Shown here: positions 1 to 9,858 of the stretch, in pieces
Numbering within the stretch: the stretch's first letter is position 1
How the letters are laid out: every line of letters starts with the position of its first letter
DNA from: Gautieria morchelliformis
Taxonomy: Eukaryota; Basidiomycota; Agaricomycetes; Gomphales; Gomphaceae
Direction of reading: 5' to 3'
DNA length: 64,000 nt
NCBI GenBank assembly: GCA_015179125.1
Contig: WHVA01000143.1
Location: forward strand, 164,832 to 228,831
Notes under the pieces: model-generated
What the model saw: only the letters and a program-made list of their open reading frames with translations
The model's database searches: none
What the model was told of the DNA's origin: nothing
Made by a program: the position numbers and the translations under genes

Positions 1-3000
1 GTATGCAGGTTGTGAAATTGCAATGGTCTTCTTCTGCCAGTCTCTTTCGATTTTGAGATTCAATAGCCAATGAATCTCGCCTAGATCTTTCATACTGAAG
101 ATCTGAGCAAGATCTCGTTTGACTTCGTCCAGGACTGACTGATTCTCAGCTGTGATGGTAAGGTCGTCCACAGCTGTTGCAATGATCACATGCCCCTTTC
201 CGCCACGTCTATAAAATACAGCCCCGTCTGTGGCTGACGTAGTGAATCCTAACTTGTGGAATTCACCACTTAGACGTTTGTACCATTCTCTTCCAGATTG
301 CTTGAGGCCGTAGAGTGCTTTCTTCAAAAGTAGCACTTCGCCTTTGTCTCCTGACTCATATCCATACGGCTGCTTCATGTAAATAGGTTCGGGCAACGTA
401 GCATTGAGGTATGCATAGTCCACGTCCATTTGATGGATAGGCCAGTCATTCCTAGCAGCAATGGCGCATATGATCCGTAGGGAGGATAACCGAGCAACAG
501 GTGAGTATGTCTCATCATAGTCGACTCCAAACTTCTGTGTGAAGCCTTGGGCGACCATTCTCGATTTAGGCATTATTGGTTTCCCTTCTGGATTACGCTT
601 CCAAAGGTAGACCCATTTATTACCGACAATATTGGCTCCAGGAGGTGATTTGGCTCGTTCCCACACTCCCTTGTCGATTAGGGCCTCATACTCTTTGTCC
701 ATTGATTTCTTCCATATAGGATTATTCAGAGCTTCGTCTGCATTGCTAGGTTCAATTTGATTCAAATCCGGCGCCTTGTTATTGTTTTGACCGTCGGTTA
801 GAAACGCACTGATGGCACACTCATAGCTACTGATGCCATCAATCTCGGAGGATAATTCTTGGTCGAATAAATCTTCTTTATGGTCCTCAACGTCCTCGTA
901 AGCTAGCGTAGTCATATGTGCGCCAGCTTGTCTCTGGGTTTGAGATCTTGTTACGGGACCTGATGGGGCCGGCTGCACTTGTTGTTGACGGATCCTTTCG
1001 CTTCTCCTTATCGGTTCAGCTTCTCTAGGTCTGTCATCAACTCCCTGAATAGGTTGCAGCTTTTCAAGATATTCTTCCGGTGCACTTTCATCAATTTCTT
1101 CGATCTTTGCCTCTTCGCTGACTAAGCGACCGGGCACAGGCACTGATGCCGGAATGGCCTTCTTCTCTTCTTTAGACGTAGGTAGCTTGGATTCCTCAAT
1201 AGAAATGATTGGGACCTTTCCCTTCTTCATCTCTGAATCAAACACAACGTTCCGCTCGACAGAAACTTTGTGCGAGTCAGGCCAATAAATATAATGACCA
1301 TGGCTCTGCGCAGAAATTCCTATCCAACGAGCTCTCTTGGCACGAGCTGCCAATTTATCTCCCTGAGTGATTTTAACATAAATTTCAGTTCCCCACGCGT
1401 GAATGTCTTTGAGATTCGGTTTTTCATGGTGAATCATCTCGTAGGGCGTTTTATCTGGTAGAGCTCTTGTATGCGTCCTGTTCCTAAGATAATTGGCATG
1501 CTGTATCGCATAGCCCCATAATATCTTAGGAAGGCCTGATTCTAACAGCATGGCACGAGTTCTCTCAGTGAGAGTTCGGTTCAGGCGTTCCGCAACACCA
1601 TTGGACTCTGGTGTGTCGTGTACCGTCAACTGATGCTTCGTGCCTTGTTTGGCTAGATGCTGTTCGAATTCAGAGCTCATATACTCGCCCCCTCGATCAG
1701 AAACAAGTGCTTTGATGTGCACATTTCTCTGTCGAAGCATTAAAGCCTCGTAGAGCTTGTACTTTGAGAATGCTTCTGATTTGTTCGCCATGAGATAGAT
1801 CACCGATTCTCTTGAGTAGTCATCGATAAAGGAGACATAATATGACTTCTTATCGATCGTGAGGTGTCTTGCAGGTCCCCAGACATCAGAATAAATTCTG
1901 TCACCGAATTTTGATGTTCGGTCTCTGGGTTCTCGAGGAAGAGGTTTGCGTGCAATCTTGGCCTGAATACACGCATCGCAGACAATTCTATCGCCTGTGG
2001 AGCTCAGTTCAATGCCCAATATCATGCCATGATTTAATAGATGTTGTAGGGACTTCTGCGAGATGTGCCCCATCTTTTGATGAATTTCCATGGCAGATAA
2101 ACACATATGGGCTTGAGCACTTGGTGACTGGAGGTCTAGTCGATATAAACCATTGACCTTCGGTGCTTGCATCAATACCTTTCCGGTAGCGTTAGATATT
2201 GTGCATTTCTGGCCACCGAGTCGAATGTCGTAGCCAGCATCATCGCACCGACCGATCGAGACGAGGGTAGCAGCAATTTTGGGTGCATAGTATGTATCTT
2301 GCAACGTGACTTCTACTGTTCTATCTCCAACCTTATTGGATAATACGAGCAGTCCTGAGCCGAAGGCATCAAAAGTACCTTTGTTGGCTGCTCGGATAGT
2401 CCTCGGCTGTGAGAATTGACAGTAGTCCCTCAATAAATTTTTATGAGGAGTCATATGCGATGTCGTTCCGGTGTCGAGTATGACTATAACTCCTGAAGAT
2501 GTGCTCAAATTGAAATTAGAGCACTCATCGAAATTGGTGAAGGCAAGATGCCCATCACCACTTTCCTCAGAAGTAGACTCTTCTTCGGCAACATTCGCTT
2601 TTGCTTTACCCTTCTTCTTCTTCTTGCCTTTGGCTTTCTTCTTCTGACGTGGTCCTTGGCCTTCTTTACCACCTCCTTTAGCCCAGCAATTTTCGATGGA
2701 ATGTCCAGGCTTTTTGCAGTTGGTGCATACATGCGCCTTCTGCCCCTTCTGGTCCTTCTTAGTAGATGAACCAATAAACACCTGCTCTTCTTGCGGGAGT
2801 GTTTTCTTCCTGTCATACTGAGCCTTTAGTACCCTAATAATATTATCAGGGACCAATGGCATCCCGCATTCTTCAAGCGAAGTGGTAAGGGCGTTCATGA
2901 CTGCCTCATAGGATGGTGGAAGTGACGCAAGGATGATGTCCATGAATTCTTCTTCAGAAACTCTAGCTCCCATCTCATTAAGACGAGCATATAGGTCTTG

Positions 3001-3459
3001 GGCCTTGTCCAAGTGATCTCTCAAGTCTCCATCCTCAGGACATCTCATACTGCGGAGTTGTCTCTGCAGGCTGGTGAGGACCATCTTGGGCTTTTTGGTC
3101 ATTTCATTGACCAATGCATCCCAAGTCTCTTTTGCTGTCTTCTGCTTCTGTAGCATCAGGGCTAATGACTCTGACACTGAGACGATGATTTGGGTCTTGG
3201 CTTGTCCTTCTCTAGCAAGGTATCTCTCCAGCTTCTCCTCGGCCTTATCCATCTGAGTTTCCTCAGCTTCTGTTAGAATATGGCCTGGGGGCATGACTGG
3301 AGGATCAGGAGGTCGAGTGACTCTCCCTTCTACATGCTTGAGAAGATTTTTGGACTCGAAATAGCTGATGAGAGTGGCTCGCCACAATGGCCAATTACTT
3401 CCATCAGTAGCAAGCTTCTCAACACCCAATAGCTTCTCAGAAGTGTCTACGGGGCCCAT
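1..3459 (-). CDS. Ty1/copia Gag-Pol polyprotein (copia-1), 3' end beyond window
   Basis: Reading the minus strand codon by codon from the ATG at 3459 gives 1,153 codons with no stop before the left edge. It would make the capsid, protease, integrase and reverse transcriptase/RNase H of an LTR retrotransposon. Visible in order: Gag with a CCHC knuckle (CTNCKKPGHSIENC, about aa 242-256) and a Lys-rich tract; protease motif LDTGTTSHM (about aa 329); integrase HHCC zinc site (about aa 461-492) and DDE residues in YSDVWG, VSDRGGEY and GVAERLNRT; reverse transcriptase with LYGLKQSGREWY and the catalytic box TAVDDLTI (about aa 1095). RNase H lies outside. The start ATG sits inside the primer binding site, next to the LTR. 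The frame is clean, unlike most elements here, so this copy is probably young and may be competent. The family is certain; activity is inference. Confidence 0.93.
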   Translation of the reverse strand, partial: MGPVDTSEKLLGVEKLATDGSNWPLWRATLISYFESKNLLKHVEGRVTRPPDPPVMPPGHILTEAEETQMDKAEEKLERYLAREGQAKTQIIVSVSESLALMLQKQKTAKETWDALVNEMTKKPKMVLTSLQRQLRSMRCPEDGDLRDHLDKAQDLYARLNEMGARVSEEEFMDIILASLPPSYEAVMNALTTSLEECGMPLVPDNIIRVLKAQYDRKKTLPQEEQVFIGSSTKKDQKGQKAHVCTNCKKPGHSIENCWAKGGGKEGQGPRQKKKAKGKKKKKGKAKANVAEEESTSEESGDGHLAFTNFDECSNFNLSTSSGVIVILDTGTTSHMTPHKNLLRDYCQFSQPRTIRAANKGTFDAFGSGLLVLSNKVGDRTVEVTLQDTYYAPKIAATLVSIGRCDDAGYDIRLGGQKCTISNATGKVLMQAPKVNGLYRLDLQSPSAQAHMCLSAMEIHQKMGHISQKSLQHLLNHGMILGIELSSTGDRIVCDACIQAKIARKPLPREPRDRTSKFGDRIYSDVWGPARHLTIDKKSYYVSFIDDYSRESVIYLMANKSEAFSKYKLYEALMLRQRNVHIKALVSDRGGEYMSSEFEQHLAKQGTKHQLTVHDTPESNGVAERLNRTLTERTRAMLLESGLPKILWGYAIQHANYLRNRTHTRALPDKTPYEMIHHEKPNLKDIHAWGTEIYVKITQGDKLAARAKRARWIGISAQSHGHYIYWPDSHKVSVERNVVFDSEMKKGKVPIISIEESKLPTSKEEKKAIPASVPVPGRLVSEEAKIEEIDESAPEEYLEKLQPIQGVDDRPREAEPIRRSERIRQQQVQPAPSGPVTRSQTQRQAGAHMTTLAYEDVEDHKEDLFDQELSSEIDGISSYECAISAFLTDGQNNNKAPDLNQIEPSNADEALNNPIWKKSMDKEYEALIDKGVWERAKSPPGANIVGNKWVYLWKRNPEGKPIMPKSRMVAQGFTQKFGVDYDETYSPVARLSSLRIICAIAARNDWPIHQMDVDYAYLNATLPEPIYMKQPYGYESGDKGEVLLLKKALYGLKQSGREWYKRLSGEFHKLGFTTSATDGAVFYRRGGKGHVIIATAVDDLTITAENQSVLDEVKRDLAQIFSMKDLGEIHWLLNLKIERDWQKKTIAISQPAY

Positions 3460-3464
3460 AACCC
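3451..3464 (-). promoter_or_regulatory. Copia-1 primer binding site (initiator tRNA-Met half-tRNA type)
   Basis: The minus strand reads GGGTTATGGGCCCC directly after the LTR. This is complementary to the anticodon stem-loop of initiator tRNA-Met, the half-tRNA primer known from Drosophila copia. It overlaps the start codon of gag-pol. The same motif follows the LTRs of copia-2 and copia-3. Confidence 0.85.
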
Positions 3465-3962
3465 TGTGGAGGACAGGAATTATAGGCAGTAGGTATGGAC
3501 TTGTTATTCAAAAGAATAGACTAGAAATCAATTCACTCTCTCAGTGAATTTAGTGGTCACTATAAATATATTATACACTACCTAGAAATCAATTCACTAC
3601 AGAGGATTTCTAGGTCAATAAATGCAAAGACTACTAGACTAATTTACTTGCCTCTCTCAGTGAATTTAGTGGTCACTGAGAGAGGGGGAAATGTGTTCCA
3701 CTGCGCATGTACTACTACCCGGCTCTTTAGCGCCCAAGAGCTCGCGCGTCGAAGTCATTTCAGACTCCGCTGGGTGCAGCCGCTTGTGAAAGTAGGAATA
3801 ACAAGATGAAATAGAGAGATAAGGAATGAGTGGAAAATTTCGAAAATAACCAGAGAAATGGATGCATAATACAAGAACAATGTGAGAAGAAATTGGAAGG
3901 CCACATAACAAATTGGATATATTATGCTTGATTTTGGTGCAGGAGCATAAATGCACCCAACA
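3465..3962 (-). repeat. 5' LTR of copia-1 (498 bp)
   Basis: On the minus strand it starts TGTTGGGTGC and ends CTCCACA, directly before the primer site. A second copy in the opposite orientation stands alone at 50863-51361 and confirms both ends. It contains repeated tracts around CTCAGTGAATTTAG. The flanking sequence at 3963 (GGGAC) is LINE coding sequence, so the element inserted into a LINE. The other half of that LINE and the matching target duplication should lie left of the window. Confidence 0.9.
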
Positions 3963-3964
3963 GG

Positions 3965-6024
3965 GACCACTTCCAGGAGCAGCTGGCAGAGCAGCTGGAG
4001 GAGGTACCGGATGCGAGGGAACTCGGCACCGAGGCCGAGTTTGCCAGAGCAGTCAATGCACTGACGAGCGCCATCCAAGACACCATCGACATCGTGGTGC
4101 CGATGTCAAAGCCGGTCCCACACTCGCGCAGATGGTGGACCAGGGAGTTGTCGGAGCTTAAGAAAACAAAGAATAGGCTGAACCACAAATCTTACCTCCA
4201 CCGCGCAATAGCTGACCACCACTCCCACGTAGAACTCAAGGACGTCAACGAAAAGTACAGCAAAGCGATCCGCAGGGCAAAGGCGCAGCACTGGGCCGAT
4301 TACTTGGAGGATCTCAATGAAGGGCTTCTATGGTCAGCGAACAAGTATATGTCCAATCCAGCCTCAGATGGCGGCAAGTCTCGAATCCCGTCACTACAGG
4401 TAGCAGCGCCCAGCGGCGCCGTGCAAACGGCAGAAACCAACGAAGAGAAGAGCCTAGCCCTAGCAGCGGCCTTCTTCCCGCCCAAGCCCGTCGAATCACA
4501 GGTACCGACAGACTATCGTTACCCAAAGCACGTCCGCCACAGCTTCCAGCTTCATGAGGACCAGATCAGGCGTCAGATCAACAAACTGAAGCCGCATAAG
4601 GCCCCAGGCGACGATGGGATCCCAAACATAGTACTGAAGGAGGCGGTAGATTTGATCGCTGAGCACCTCCTCTATATCTTTTGTGCCACCTTCACGCTGA
4701 AAACTTACAGTGATAGCTGGAGATCCTGGATTACAGTGGTGCTACGGAAACCGGGCAAGGCCCGCTACGACGCTCCAAAATCCTACTGCCCCATAGCCCT
4801 ACTCAACACTATAGGAAAGCTGTTAACGGCGATAGTCACAGAAGACCTGGTTTACCTTACCGAGAAACACAATCTCTTGCCAGCCAATCACTTCGATCAG
4901 CCCGGCAGGATGACCACCGACTCCCTCCACCTCGTAGTCAACAGGATCAAAGGAGCGTGGAGAAGGAAGAAGGTAGCGGTAATGTTATTCCTCGACATCG
5001 AGGGAGCGTTCCTGAACGCGGTAACGGATCGGCTCCTGCACAACATGAGGAAGAGAAGAGTGCCAGAAGAGTTTGTGAACTTCGTGGGACGGATGCTGGC
5101 CGGCCGACGCACCAGGATCAAGTTCGACGATCACCTCTTGGACTGGGTGCACATAGACAACGGGATTGGGCAGGGGGACCCGCTCTCTATGATTCTCTAC
5201 CTCTACTATAATGCTGACCTCATAGATATCGCTGACGGAAAGGGGCAGGCCACGGTGGTGTACGTCGATGATGCCAACCTCTACTCAGAAGGCGACACCT
5301 ATGAGGAAGCGTACGAGGGACTGAGGGAGATGCTGCTCAAGGAGGGGGGGGGCGAAAGAGTGGACATTGGCCCACCACTCCAGATTCGAAAAGTCCAAGT
5401 TCGCGATAGTGGGGTTCTCGAGACGCCGGATGGAAGACCCTGCGAGACCGGGCAAAACCAAGCGAGACATAAGACCCCACTTCACGTACGAGGACACCGT
5501 CGTCCAGCCAGCATCGGCACATAAGTTCCTAGGGGTCTTCTTGGATGAGGAACTGCGATGGAAAGATCAGGCTGAGAAGGCAGTGGCGAAAGTGGCTAAG
5601 TGGACATTACTGGCTCGCAGACTAACTAAACCCTCCACAGGGGTACGCGCAACATACATGAGGCAGCTATACAGTGCAGTGGCAATACCCAAATTCACGT
5701 ATGCTGCTGATGTCTGGTACATGCCGGTGCAGAAAAACCGAGGGGAGGGGAGAGCGACAGGGTCTGTGGGTGTGGTGCGTAAGCTAACATCTGTGCAGTG
5801 CATGGCTACCATCACTATCACTGGAGCGATGCGCACGACCGCGAGCGATGTCCTGGAGGTCCTCGCCAACATCCAACCGATAGAGCTCCTCCTCCTAGGC
5901 ATCTGCTACAAGGCAGCCAGCCGCATCGCAACCCTCCCCAAGTGCCACCCTCTACACCAGCCAGCTCGCTCCTGCGCCCGTCGCCTAGTAAAGAAGCACC
6001 GAGCACCACTACACAGGATCCTCC
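3965..6024 (+). pseudogene. Non-LTR (LINE) reverse transcriptase fragment with frameshift
   Basis: The frame is open from the copia LTR junction to 5524 and continues in another frame from about 5350 to the gypsy LTR at 6025. It shows LINE reverse transcriptase blocks: KAPGDDGIPNIVL, then YCPIALLNTIGK, FLDIEGAFLN (first catalytic Asp), GIGQGDPLSM and YVDDANLYSEG (catalytic pair), then the thumb with KFLGVFLDEELRW. The G of GQGDP and the YVDD box are intact. The frame change falls at a run of nine G at 5344-5352, so slippage is the likely cause. The endonuclease half is missing on the left and the RNase H half on the right; both ends were cut by LTR elements rather than by 5' truncation. The resemblance is to fungal Tad-like LINEs; the exact clade is not resolved. 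Confidence 0.88.
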
Positions 6025-6502
6025 TGTAAGGGCAACCCTGGCTGGTTGTGGAGATCACACTACCACACAACTGACAAGGGGAAATCCAAAGCATGTATAA
6101 ATGAACAGAGTATACAAGAGAGGGGATTCTCACCTGACAAGGGGAAATCCAAAGAGAAAAGTCTAAGGACCCCCAATGTCAGCCAGCCCGTATTATACTA
6201 CGCTGTGCAGCCAGGGACAGCACTTGGCACCCGCCATCAACCCTGCATCTCCCTGACCCCCCTGACCCTTGATCGACCCTTGATGCCACCTATTACACGA
6301 GTCGCTTGATTTCCGACACTGTTCCGAGAGTGGAAGTCGGAAATTGGAGTGGAACTGGCAAGGCGAACAGAACTGGTGGAAGTTCTCCCAGAAGCGGAAT
6401 CATTTCCGAAAGCGGAGGCGGAGATGGAATCGGAACCGGAAGCGGAGTCGGAACTGGGTGTGGTGTCGGAACTGGGAATGGAAAACAGGGTGTCCCCTGA
6501 CA
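6025..6502 (-). repeat. 3' LTR of decayed Ty3/gypsy element (478 bp)
   Basis: In element orientation (minus) it runs from TGTCAGGGGA to CCCTTACA, preceded by a C-rich/G-rich purine tract at 6505-6515. Its outer end abuts LINE coding sequence at 6024; the five bases there (CCTCC) are the expected target duplication. A 21-bp direct repeat starting CTGACAAGGGGAAATC occurs at 6071-6091 and 6134-6154. The stretch 6330-6480 is an irregular GGAA-rich hexamer array. Confidence 0.75.
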
Positions 6503-8141
6503 TCACCCCCCCTCTAGCGTGCTGCGTCCTCGAAGCACGGGACATGAGGGATTGAAATGCCAGCGAGCGGATTCGGCGAGGGGCACCGGGGTGTGTCTTA
6601 TAGAACTCACGGAGTTTGTCTGGAGCGGAAACATCTTGCTCCGGGATCCACGAATTCTCCTCGTATCCATACCCTTCCCATTTCACAAGGAATTGGAGTC
6701 GTCCTCACACAAACTGGCTGTCCAGGATCTGTTCCACCACATAGTGCTCTTCCCCATCTACCATTTCCGGCGGAGGTGGTGGATGAGCCTTCCGACCTGG
6801 AATTGGGTCCTCAAGCATAGGGAGTAACTTCACCACGTTGAAGACAGGGTGGAGGCGGGACATGGACATTGGAAGTCGGAGGCGGTATGCATTCCGTCCA
6901 ACCCTCCGCGTCACTGTGAAGGGCCCAAGGTAGCAGTGGGCAAGCTTCTGCGAAGGGCGTGTGGTGCGGATGTCACTTGCATCTAGATACACCTTATCTC
7001 CAACTTGGTACTCCGGGGCAGGAACCCGGCGTTGGTTGTAGTACCTTGCCATGTCATCCTTGGCCTTCGCAAGGGCCGACTTGGCTTCCGAAAGGGTGGA
7101 GTCCATGCGGTCTCGGAACTCATTGACCATCTCGAGTCAGGAGTCAGCCTGGCGTGGCTCGAAGCCCATCCGCGGGTGTCGTCCGGAGTCAAGCATGAAG
7201 GGAGTCTGTTGTGTGGCGGAATGGACATGGTTGTTGTATTGGAATTCCGCCAGTGGAAGTAACTCATCCCAGTCATCCTGCCTCTCATTGACAAAGAGGC
7301 GGAGATATTGCTCCAACTCCTGATTGACCCGTTCCGTCTGTCCGTCACCCTGCGGATGGTATGCTGTGGTGGTAGCCAGCTTTATGCCGAGCAGGCGGTA
7401 GAGCTCCCGAGTCAGTTCCGCGACAAACTGCGGACCTCGGTCGGAAACAACTTGCTTCGGGAGCCCATGCAACTTCCAGACATGTGCAAGGAACAGGCGG
7501 GCCGCTCCGAGGGCTGTGATCGTCGTGTGCGTCGGAATGAAGTGGGACACCTTGCTTACCGAATCCACGACGTTCATGATCGCGTCGTAGCCATGAGACT
7601 CTGGGAGTTCAACGATGAAGTCAACACTGATGGTGTCCCAGCGGGATTTGGGAATCGGGAGCGGAACAAGTTCTCCGACGGGCGGATGTCGTTGTGCTTT
7701 GGTTCGGAGACAAAGGTCACATGTCTTCACGTACTGTCCAATGTAGTGGGACATCTGAGGCCACCAGTAATTCCGAGCCACTAACTCCAGCGTCTTCCAC
7801 CTGCCAGCATGCCCAGCGACCCATGTGTCATGGTGCTGGGACACGATGCGGCGGCGGAGGTCCGCCCCACCTGGAACGTAGACCTTGCCTCTGAAGTGGA
7901 GCAGTCCATCACGTTCCGACCATTCCGCTGCCCGTACAGACCGTGAGTGCCCTTTCCAAAGTTCCTCCACAGAGCGCACGAGCACGCAAGACACAGGTTG
8001 AGACGGAAGCTGGGCAGAAAGTCAGGGTCCATCAAGGAGCTCCTGGGTGCAAAGAACTCGATGGAGACGTTACTGGGATACGTAGCGGCGACAGGCCGGC
8101 TGAAATCGGCATTCGGTGATGTTTCCCTGTCACTCACTTAA
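6237..8141 (-). pseudogene. Ty3/gypsy chromovirus pol remnant: RNase H end, integrase, chromodomain
   Basis: Three minus-strand blocks form one gene. 8137-7990 holds an RNase H/connector end; 7994-7137 the integrase, with zinc finger HAGRWKTLELV...CDLCLRTK and catalytic SVDFIVELP, SDRGPQF and GQTERVNQ; 7130-6705 the integrase C-terminal barrel; 6686 onward a chromodomain (VKWEGYGYEENSW). The integrase and barrel blocks are in one frame, separated by TGA at 7137-7139; the barrel and chromodomain by TGA at 6705-6707. Both fit CGA to TGA changes. A frameshift near 7980 separates the RNase H part. Gag, protease and RT are absent, so the copy is cut off near 8141. The chromodomain frame reads on into the LTR. 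Reverse transcription and chromatin-targeted integration are the family roles; this copy cannot be functional. Confidence 0.88.
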
Positions 8142-8926
8142 AAGTATAAGATAACTAGCTTGACAGGGATGCTAGAATACAAGATGACGGACAACACCGT
8201 TGCGCCATCGCGCGACCAAAACCCTCAAAACATCCCACCCACACCGCTCGCGCAGCGACGCGTACCGACTCGTCGCAGCAAGACCAAGAAGAAGTCCGTG
8301 GACCCCTTCTTACCTTCGACTGCGGCGCTCCCACACGTCGTGCAAGCCCGCCTCGGCGGCCGAGCACTTAGAAAGCCAGACCACCCACACACTAGAACAA
8401 CCAACAGGGGAACGGGAGTACTTACCTCAAAAGGGTGGGGCGAGAAACGGCTCAAGGAGTCGGGCTGGCGGGGGGCAGGGAGCTCGTCGTCAGTGCACTC
8501 GCCCGCTCGAGGACGCAGAGGGATGGGAGCCCTAGGGAGCGAGAGGGAAGGCCCACCCAGTTTTAGTACAACGCGTGTAGCGACCAACATAGGCCTAGCC
8601 TGGGGTCGATTAAAATGAGAAAAAAAAAAAAAAAGTAGAAGGACCGGCTGGCGACCGTCGCGGCTTGATAGCAGACATACACGAACACGGGATGTTGTAC
8701 GCAGTAGATGCATATATTATTTGCATTGGCGGGCCTAAGTACATGATACATCGGATTGGCACAGAGGACCGCGCCGCGCCGCTGAGCGCGTCTGGGGGAA
8801 ATTATCGGATACATTACAGTACAGCGCAACGGTCAAAAAAAGCGGAGAATCTTTCAGGTTAGTTTATAATAAGTGCCAGGTCGTCCTACGCTTGGATCCG
8901 CTAGCCCGCAGCGTTCAACCAGTCGT
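8142..8926. other. No recognisable gene; contains an A15 run
   Basis: Open frames here (for example 8160-8618) are Pro/Arg/Ser-rich and show no family motif. A run of 15 A at 8620-8634 follows GATTAAAATGAG and might be a retroposition scar, but no flanking duplication was found. Confidence 0.4.
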
Positions 8927-8983
8927 CGGCGAACTGAGTGCAACCCGCGCAGTTGAAGTGCGCGGATTGCACTCAGTTCGCCG
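8927..8983. repeat. Hairpin H1, 25-nt arms
   Basis: Left arm 8927-8951 (CGGCGAACTGAGTGCAACCC...) and right arm 8959-8983 are reverse complements with one mismatch; the loop is GTTGAAG. This is the first of five closely spaced foldbacks. Confidence 0.85.
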
Positions 8984-9080
8984 ATGTCTTGTACAGTAAC
9001 CGTGACGGATTTACCACCAGCTGTGAGAAAGCAGAACTCAGTCGAAGTCTTGCCAATCATGATAAGGTAATGACTAACGG

Positions 9081-9132
9081 TCTTGCGGCCACACGCTGTG
9101 TTCTGGGTTCAACCCAGTCTGTGACCACAAGA
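9081..9132. repeat. Hairpin H2, imperfect
   Basis: TCTTGCGGCCACA...TCTGGGT pairs with ACCCAG...TGTGACCACAAGA, with a bulge on the left side and a loop around TTCA. Confidence 0.6.
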
Positions 9133-9178
9133 TCATTAGTGGGTTGCCATTCGATTGTGGACCGCTGACAAAGAAGGT

Positions 9179-9220
9179 ATTACGGTCAGTGTATATACTA
9201 TATCACTGACACGTAGTAAT
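9179..9220. repeat. Hairpin H3, short imperfect
   Basis: ATTACGGTCAGTG pairs with CACTGACACGTAGTAAT around an AT-rich loop (TATATACTATAT). It is weaker than its neighbours. Confidence 0.45.
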
Positions 9221-9264
9221 TGTGCTCACAAGCTATTAAAGAATTCAAACGACACCGCGACCAT

Positions 9265-9330
9265 GAGATCGGACGCAGAGTTGGTCTTTCCACAAGCGCG
9301 TGTGGGGAAACCAACACAGCGTCCGATCTC
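9265..9330. repeat. Hairpin H4, 30-nt arms
   Basis: Arms 9265-9294 and 9301-9330 begin and end with GAGATCGGACGC / GCGTCCGATCTC, with a 6-nt loop and six internal mismatches in two small internal loops. Confidence 0.8.
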
Positions 9331-9430
9331 GACGGGCGGGCGTGAAGACAGTGGCGTCACCAGTGTGCGTTGGTACGACTGGCGCCGTGTTAGCCAACAT
9401 TGTAAATAACGCGAGAAAAGCGACGATGAT

Positions 9431-9481
9431 GTATTTGAACATGGTTGACGATGGTGCCCATCATCAACCATGTTCAAATAC
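9431..9481. repeat. Hairpin H5, 23-nt arms
   Basis: GTATTTGAACATGGTTGACG... (9431-9453) is the reverse complement of 9459-9481 except for one position that can pair as G-U; the loop is GTGCC. Confidence 0.85.
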
Positions 9482-9858
9482 TCGGAATGTCAATGAGGTA
9501 CTGTGAAGAGCAAAATGTACCAGACAGATGAGGGTCCCGGACAAAGAAAGCGTCTGTAATATTGTCGGTCATACCAGTTTATATACCCGATTCCACAGGG
9601 GCGACGTAAGATACGACATCCCGGCGATACCTGAGACTGTGGCGGCTCCGATCGACTAGTGTGCCACATCGGTAGGTATGATACTTTCTTCTCACTCAGG
9701 CTGTACTCTTCCTCCATCTTTCAACTTCCTTGAAAGTTGTCGGAATGTGCTCTACCTATTACAGCCCGTCAAATCCCTAACGTAAATAACATTTAGGAAG
9801 CTGCATGCCCGTCACGAGCTTCGGTCCGTCCGACAGCATGTGGCAACAGTGAAGGTGC

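Noticed and set aside
3451-3464. Fragment of a tRNA-Met gene
   Set aside because: Only the anticodon-arm complement is present and it sits at the exact LTR edge, so it is a primer binding site.
8160-8618. Plus-strand frame of 152 codons as a small gene
   Set aside because: Biased composition (Arg/Pro/Ser), an equally long opposite frame, and no recognisable motif.
8927-9481. CRISPR array or tandem repeat
   Set aside because: The hairpin sequences differ from one another and the genome is eukaryotic; there are no direct repeats with spacers.
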